A DNA stretch of 64,000 nucleotides from Ceratodon purpureus. Its lineage: Eukaryota > Streptophyta > Bryopsida > Pseudoditrichales > Ditrichaceae. The stretch lies in the NCBI GenBank assembly GCA_014871385.1, contig CM026427.1:3402366-3466365 (forward strand), in the 5' to 3' direction. Each line of letters starts with the position of its first letter. Position 1 is the first letter of the stretch. Positions 58,259 to 64,000 of the stretch are shown piece after piece. The notes beneath the pieces were generated by a model that saw only the letters and a program-made list of their open reading frames with translations, ran no database searches and had not been told where the DNA came from. A program made the translations under genes and the position numbers.

Positions 58259-59923
58259 TTAGGCCCATTCCCACCAGTTGGGGAGCACGGGCTGCTCCTC
58301 CAGGCGAGAGAGCAGAAACGCGTGGTCCATGTCCTCGACCTTCACTCCCCCGCCGCGATGGTGCGCCTGGAAGCTGGCGACGAGGTCGGCCTGGTCGTCG
58401 GCAGCGCACAGCTCCGGCATCAGATTGGGGCCCACGAAGCTCTCCGGGGGGAACTGCGCGTACTGGGCCCAGCTCGGGCCGGCGCTCGATTCGGGCTCCA
58501 TTGCTGCGAGCTGCTCGGGTTGCGTCCGACTGCTGCGGCCGCTGTCGCTGGTACACGGGCTGTCCGCGTCCGTGACGATGCCGCTGCAGTTGATGCTGTC
58601 GGAGCTGGCCGTCCGCTTCACAGGCCCTGCTGCGGCCGATTCGGGCATGGCGGAGCCCGGTGGATCGATGGAGGGTGAGGTGCGAGGGGAGGGGCTGTTC
58701 CGCGCGGGATCGTCAATGTCGGATCTGTCGGACTGTGCAGGGGAAGCTGGATGGTCGCTCCGGCATTGCGTGGATTCGACCGGATTAGCGTCGTCCTCGG
58801 TGGTCGTGATGCCTTTGAGCCGATTCACCTGATCAGGCAGCGGAGAAATGGAGCAAACGTGTAAGCTAGAAAATCGTGAGCTCGCAAAGTACATAAATTT
58901 AAAGTTGCGTGATTGTAGACCTACACTGTCGCAGCTGGCTATGGCGTGAGCACTACAGTGTAGATTCAGATGCCTTGCAACGCGGACGCGCATTCGAGAG
59001 ACAAATTCTGCGAGCTGGAGTGCGGTCCCGAGGACGGGATCCAGATAAAACGAGGAATATATGTATTGGAGCAATCAGCGAAACAGTAAGTGTTCTGATC
59101 TGAGCAAGGGTGGATCATGAGGTGCAGATTGGGTACCTGGGCTCGGAGGGTGTCCTTGTCGCGTGTGACGGCGTCGAGGTCGGCTTGGAGGCGGTTGTAA
59201 TCCTGGGTGAGGGCCTCGTAGTCGCGCTCGAGCTGTTTGATCTTCCACCTGGCGCGCCGGTTCTGGAACCACACCGCTACCTGCCGCGGTTGCAGCCCGA
59301 GCTCCTTGGCCAGCTGCATTTTGCGCTCGGGCTCGAGCTTGTTCTCGACCTCGAAGTTTCGCTCGAGCGATTTGACCTGGTCGAACGAGAGGCGGCGCTT
59401 CTTCTCGACGTGCTGCGAGAATTCGTCGGCGCCATCATCCCCATCCTCGCTGGGCTCGTCGACGAGCGCGGGTCCGTCGGAGTATGGGGAGAAGCTGTAG
59501 GGGCGCTTCTGCCCCCCCATCCCCGCACAGCTCACGTCTTCTAAGCCTCCTCCCATCGATCGCGACACTGCAGAGCATCATCAGCACAGCACATCAAAAT
59601 TATTAACACTCCGGAACCCCATTTGCGTCCAATGTTCAGAAATCGAAAGCAACCAATCATGACATCAGAAGTAGTGATACCATATGGTCGTCGGATATCA
59701 GAGGATCCATTTCAAGCTCGTCGTGCATGCACATTGTAACTCACTAGCATTCTGCACTTGAAAGTCATTGAATCATATGCAGGTGTTCACCTTGCTGCAA
59801 GCTGATGTGAGGAGAGCACGAGCCGAGCATAGCGACAAGAGTATTGGCGTTCTGGTCATTGCGCATAGGCATGAGCATCAAGTTCTGTATTCCACCGTAT
59901 GGATCCAGACTTGCGACCGCCAT
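58259..59923 (-). CDS. HD-Zip class I homeodomain-leucine zipper transcription factor, three exons
   Basis: Exons on the minus strand are 59791-59923, 59137-59567 and 58259-58828, in phase, 377 residues. The homeodomain (about residues 90-150) starts [20 protein letters not shown] and keeps the helix-3 recognition sequence [17 protein letters not shown]. The leucine zipper follows at once ([20 protein letters not shown] and on into DTLRAQVNRLKG), crossing the exon 2/3 junction. There is no START or MEKHLA domain, so it is class I rather than III or IV, and no CPSCE motif of class II. The C-terminal half is Ser/Pro/Asp-rich and acidic and ends in a Trp-rich tail ([10 protein letters not shown]), like the AHA-type activation motif of class I proteins. 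Such factors bind pseudopalindromic CAATNATTG sites, often in water-deficit or light responses. The upstream exon [20 protein letters not shown] gives the start. Several unrelated features are intact, so it is probably functional. Confidence 0.95.
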
Positions 59924-62900
59924 GTTTCTCGAACTGAGTAATGTTGTATCTAACGAACTCCAATGCTAAAGGTTAGTAGTATTTGGAATTTACAGACACC
60001 ATAGCCAGGTTCAAGTACCAATCGCCAGATCATAGTCGACTCGAGCCTCCTTTACGTTTTCTCTATATCTGATTGTCTCTTCCGTCTATGGTATGGTCCT
60101 GCGAGGACCATAGCAAGCCTGACTGAGAAGCAATCCAGCTCTAAGGCGCGCACCAGCCAACAGATTATACAGAGAAAATGGGCATGGATATATATAAGTC
60201 TTTGGAATCGGGTTATCTTCGAGCTTGGGCAAGCCCTTGTGGAGCCTACTGGAATATTGAACAATAAAAGAGGAGGCGTTCAATGATACTTTACCCAATT
60301 ATACCTCGAGATAAATGTGGCAGGAAAAGTGCATGTTGAGTGGCTGTCCACGGAGGCCGTCCGTTTAGAGTCAATGCTTGCTTCAGCATGGCTCAGACAA
60401 TGCTAAGCAGGAGGAGAGTGCCGGTCCACCCAACTACAGAACCACACGGAACCCGGAGGAACAGTTGAATTAGAACACTGTGGTAGGTCCGACTTGTTCT
60501 TCGCTACCAGTATGAAATGAGAATTAAGAGTTCCAAGTGATGCCAGATTTCCAATCGTCATTAATATTTTTTGAGCAGAGCTATACCTTTGGCATTGTTT
60601 TCACCGCGTTTTGAACTATATCGTCCATTTCTTGAATTTCATTTGTCTTGAGTATCGTTGCAGCACAATCGAAATTCAGTGTTACAGATGCTCTTGGGGA
60701 AGCATAGGAGTCTAGTGGATACGACAACAAAGCTAGCACGAGTACCGTGACCCTTCCTTTTAATTACTCTCGTACGAAGTGGATGGCAGTATAGTTTGGC
60801 TAGCTCCGAATGTTGGCGTGTAGCACTGACAGGTTCCATGCAATACTAGAGGGCAAAGGTTTTGATCACTCTTACTCTCGGAGACTGAAATAAAAGGGGT
60901 GTAATGTGGATGTCTCACTTATTGACGATTCGTCATCACCGTGTTTTGGTGATGATGACAGAGTCGGTGTGTACTGTGACCAACGTCAAAGAAGCAAGTC
61001 TAGAGTACACTTTTTGGCAGCATCGGTGATCGACACAGTAGGTCGACTTTCCTGGGCTGTTGCTTTACCTCTCTGCACATACACGTTCCACACAGAATAG
61101 CCTCGAATCCGTTTACCTTCGATAATAACACCGTCATCTTCCGGCACTAGAATAACTCCCAGAGCTTCGAATTACCATTCAAGGCTTCGAAATGATTTTT
61201 GGGCCAGAGTGAATATATTGATTAATTTAATTTATTTCACCCTGCTTCTCGCATACGAAAAAATTGGAAAGAATCCATCATTTGTACTGACCAAGAACCC
61301 TTACTACTACAGTACTGGCATCCAGCCTCTGGACGTCTGCAAGCCCACGAGTTCGTGATGTCAGAACCACGAGTGCAGCTGGTTGCTGCTTATGCAGCTT
61401 TACCATGGACCTTGTTCACCGGTGTAAAGCATCGCATACCGGTGTTGACAACCTTCTAGAAACAGTAACCTGCCATTCAAACTGAGTTTCGAGTCGGTGT
61501 GAACTCGGGCTACCGTCAACTGTTGATCTCTAGATCAGTAGGTGGTGCAGTTCTTTCACTCTGAATCACTAACTTGTCATCTTACTGTGCATGGGTGTAC
61601 TAGACTAAAGTGACTGGCAACTTGCAAATCAGTATCAAACGTAAAGCAGAGTGTGTCAGAAGAGAAGTCGGAGAAAATTGAGTTCATTTTCTCTCAATAC
61701 GTGGGCAGCTGACTCAGCCTCTGGCATAGATTATATCTACGGTGAACTAAATTAAAACTTAAGAATGGCTCATTCTAGTTCAATGAAGCTCATGTTCAGA
61801 CTCCAAACTCGTTGCTGGGCTTGCGTATTGCAGCCAGCACGTCCAACTCAGAAATGGCCAAGAGATCACACGTCGGTTTTTTTAAAAAGAAAATCTCCGT
61901 TCAATCGCTTTACCTTCTCCTGATCTCTAAACACCTGGAGTCAACTGCTAATTAACGGTATCTACATCGCTGAGTTAAGAATTGCTCGAAAGTAATGTAC
62001 CTAAAGAATTCGAGTATGTGTACCCATAATGTCGACGTACACTGGTGTACGTCCAATATAACGACATTCTCGGTGCAGGTACGTGTACCAGATCCATGAT
62101 GTCTGTATTGTAGCTAGCCTTTCATACTCAAATATTCGTCGCCATTGGTAGCAACAATCCAACATGTTACCAATGTGAGTCGTGCAAACAATTCTAGACT
62201 ACAAGCTTTTTAGCTCGATCACTTCCAGATTATCATGTCATAACCGCTACAGTGTTCAACAGTATCACGGTAATTTCAAAGGGATCTCACAAAATAATCT
62301 ACAGTTATTAACTCACTATTCGGAATCTCTGTGGCATCATTTTCGGTAACATTTTACAGGGCGTGACTCTTGCTTTGACACAAGAAGCTAAAGTAATTTC
62401 GCCACCCCTAACACGAGTTGCAAGAGGGGAAAAAGCAGCGGAGGTGCGAAAACGTAATGTCCAAGGTCCATGCAAACGCCATTTGGAATACTTTCCTGGA
62501 CCAAGCAACGCCGCTCACGCGATATCATGGAAGGATCTCCTCCATTTGCAGTACCTTAAACTTGTTTACTTTGGACGCTTCCATGTTGAAGGACCTCGTC
62601 AAAGTAACTTTGTCGGAGAAACTATGTTCAAGCAGCAGATTGTGACTCTTTTGAAGCACTTTGATACTCAAAGTTGCTTAACCTCTGCAGGGTCCAACTC
62701 CTCTCCACGCAAGGAGAATCGTATCTTCAAGATTCATTATAAAATATATAATATGTGAAATAATTTGGTGTTGGTGTATGAATAAAGGAAATTGTGAGTT
62801 ACGAATTCAAAATTACATCCATTAATTTTGTGATCATATTTAGAAGATTTAATTTAAAGAAATGACCAAATGCTGTCTTTCAAAAAATTATCACCTTTAT

Positions 62901-63683
62901 CAAACTATTCTTTTAAAAAATATAAATTCAACAATATTTTGCAAAGTGAAATCATATGTTGACAAGTATGGGTTTGCAACAAATTCAGGTGTCACCAGAC
63001 TAGGAGTTGAATTAGTTGGTCAATGAAAAGAACATTCAACATTATTTGATTTACTCCACTCATCCTTGAGTCAAGCATACACCAAATATCTCAAGAATAT
63101 TATTTCTTCACTGCAATTGAGAAAATGCTAGTAGATTTGTTTCTCCCCAAAATTTTTTGTGAGAATAATTAAACTTACAGAAATGTAGGCTTAGTCTCTG
63201 GACCAGTGACTTGCTCCTGTGCATAGAAAAGCAGCAAAATTTCATGATTTAAAATAATCACAATGTTGTAAATTTAGCTTGTACTTGGCTACTGGTGAAA
63301 TTATCACAGCATGCCATGCAAAACGGCTAATAAGCAATTAAAAAAATACATCACTTGCCCTGGTTCTCCAGGATTCACTCCAGGGCACCTTGAAAAGGTA
63401 GGTTGTGGAACTTATCTTTAACCCACCATGGAAAGAAAAGAAAGGGAATGCTTCATCTCAAACTTGAGACGATAGAATTTAGAAGGGTTTGTCATTTTCT
63501 CCGAATTGCTTTTCTATAACAGATGGACTTGTGTAGTTTTTATGTTAAAAAAATGTATCAATATGTATAATATGTATATTTTTTGCAGTTAGTACATGCA
63601 ATAAAACGTTTTCTATACATGGTTTCTTCAAAAAAAATGTAGGATTTTTAAATTATTTTTTCATATTTGTAGTTTGCGCCATA
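59924..63683. other. Upstream region of the HD-Zip gene and AT-rich spacer
   Basis: The first 1-2 kb presumably contain the HD-Zip promoter and 5' UTR. At 62363-62758 two overlapping plus-strand frames exist. One reads MSKVHANAIWNTFLDQATPL and on to LDASMLKDLVKVTL. It is not identified and may be part of an unfinished gene or transposon fragment. Confidence 0.4.
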
Positions 63684-63724
63684 TTAACCCTTTAACGCGC
63701 CGGCGTCCAGAATCTGGACGCCGG
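63684..63724. mobile_element. Possible piggyBac-like terminus: TTAA + CCCTTT + GC-rich hairpin
   Basis: TTAA at 63684-63687 is followed by CCCTTTAACGCG and a perfect palindrome with 11-bp arms and a 3-nt loop (CCGGCGTCCAG / CTGGACGCCGG, 63700-63724). TTAA target sites followed by CCCTTT-type ends are known for piggyBac-superfamily elements. Only about 276 bp remain to the window edge, so neither the second end nor a transposase can be seen. It could simply be a stray hairpin. Confidence 0.3.
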
Positions 63725-64000
63725 ATGAATTTCAGCAGCTCGTTTTCTCTCCTGCAGGATGTTTTTCATCCATTTCTTTTTTTTTCCAATTCTTGTGCTA
63801 GTTTTATACTATTTGTACGGTTTGGATTTTCAGAATAAGATAATGTGAATTTTTGAAAAATTACAAAAGTGATTTATATCAAGTTTCAATCTTAGTTCAA
63901 AAAGAGAGACCTTAAGCATGATTTTTCATAATAAGTAGAATCAAATAATGGAAACTATACCATCTTGTAACGCATGTTATTCCGATCTCATTACAATATT
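63725..64000. other. Window edge, AT-rich, nothing recognised
   Basis: No coding frame is seen. It would be the interior of the putative element if the call at 63684 is correct. Confidence 0.3.

Noticed and set aside
58193..58832. Several plus-strand ORFs of 122-184 codons
   Set aside because: Shadows of HD-Zip exon 3; the minus frame carries the zipper end and Trp-rich tail in phase with the homeodomain exon.
1..64000. tRNA or rRNA genes
   Set aside because: I looked for cloverleaf-type A/B box pairs and rRNA core words by eye and found none that I could defend. A covariance-model scan would settle this.

Overview
The window is nuclear DNA of a land plant, most probably a bryophyte and perhaps a moss. 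The reasons are an HD-Zip class I regulator, a plant-type GDSL esterase, an AUF-like F-box protein, a DUF1990/UPF0548 protein and GT-AG introns throughout, in compact genes set in long, very AT-rich, repeat-filled spacers. The species cannot be named from the sequence alone.

Layout. 1-5.3 kb: the broken 3' end of a GDSL esterase gene, a candidate MITE, and a multi-exon 3-hydroxyisobutyryl-CoA hydrolase gene on the minus strand whose 3' half has at least four frameshifts. 7-10.1 kb: three unrecognised coding remnants, two of them diverged relatives in opposite orientation. 13.6-15.2 kb: an intact five-exon GDSL esterase. 16.1-18.1 kb: a small coiled-coil gene (minus), divergent from a six-exon peptide-chain-release-factor-like GGQ gene (18.6-20.5 kb, plus). 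22.2 kb: a long foldback resembling a young miRNA precursor. 23.6-24.2 kb: intronless SNU13 with a telo-box. 24.5-35 kb: AT-rich repeats, including two inverted arms of about 1.8 kb that frame a DUF1990 gene at 29.85-32.0 kb. 35.3-37.7 kb: an unrecognised element with a minisatellite, a Myb-like ORF broken by in-frame stops, and an open 3' exon. 37.7-45.8 kb: repeats and a 5'-truncated retroposon with a 14-bp target-site duplication. 45.8-50.05 kb: a 14-exon TPR gene in which each repeat is one exon. 51.6-55.4 kb: a 1052-residue AT-rich F-box gene. 58.3-59.9 kb: HD-Zip I. The far right edge carries a possible piggyBac-like terminus.

The genes do not form an operon or pathway; this is ordinary plant synteny mixed with transposon-derived sequence. 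Seven gene models were rebuilt exon by exon with consistent splice phases and no frameshift (GDSL, coiled-coil, release factor, TPR, F-box and HD-Zip, plus intronless SNU13). This makes generally poor base accuracy an unlikely cause of the frameshifts in the GDSL remnant and the hydrolase gene, although local errors remain possible. All family assignments come from reading translated sequence; no database search was run.
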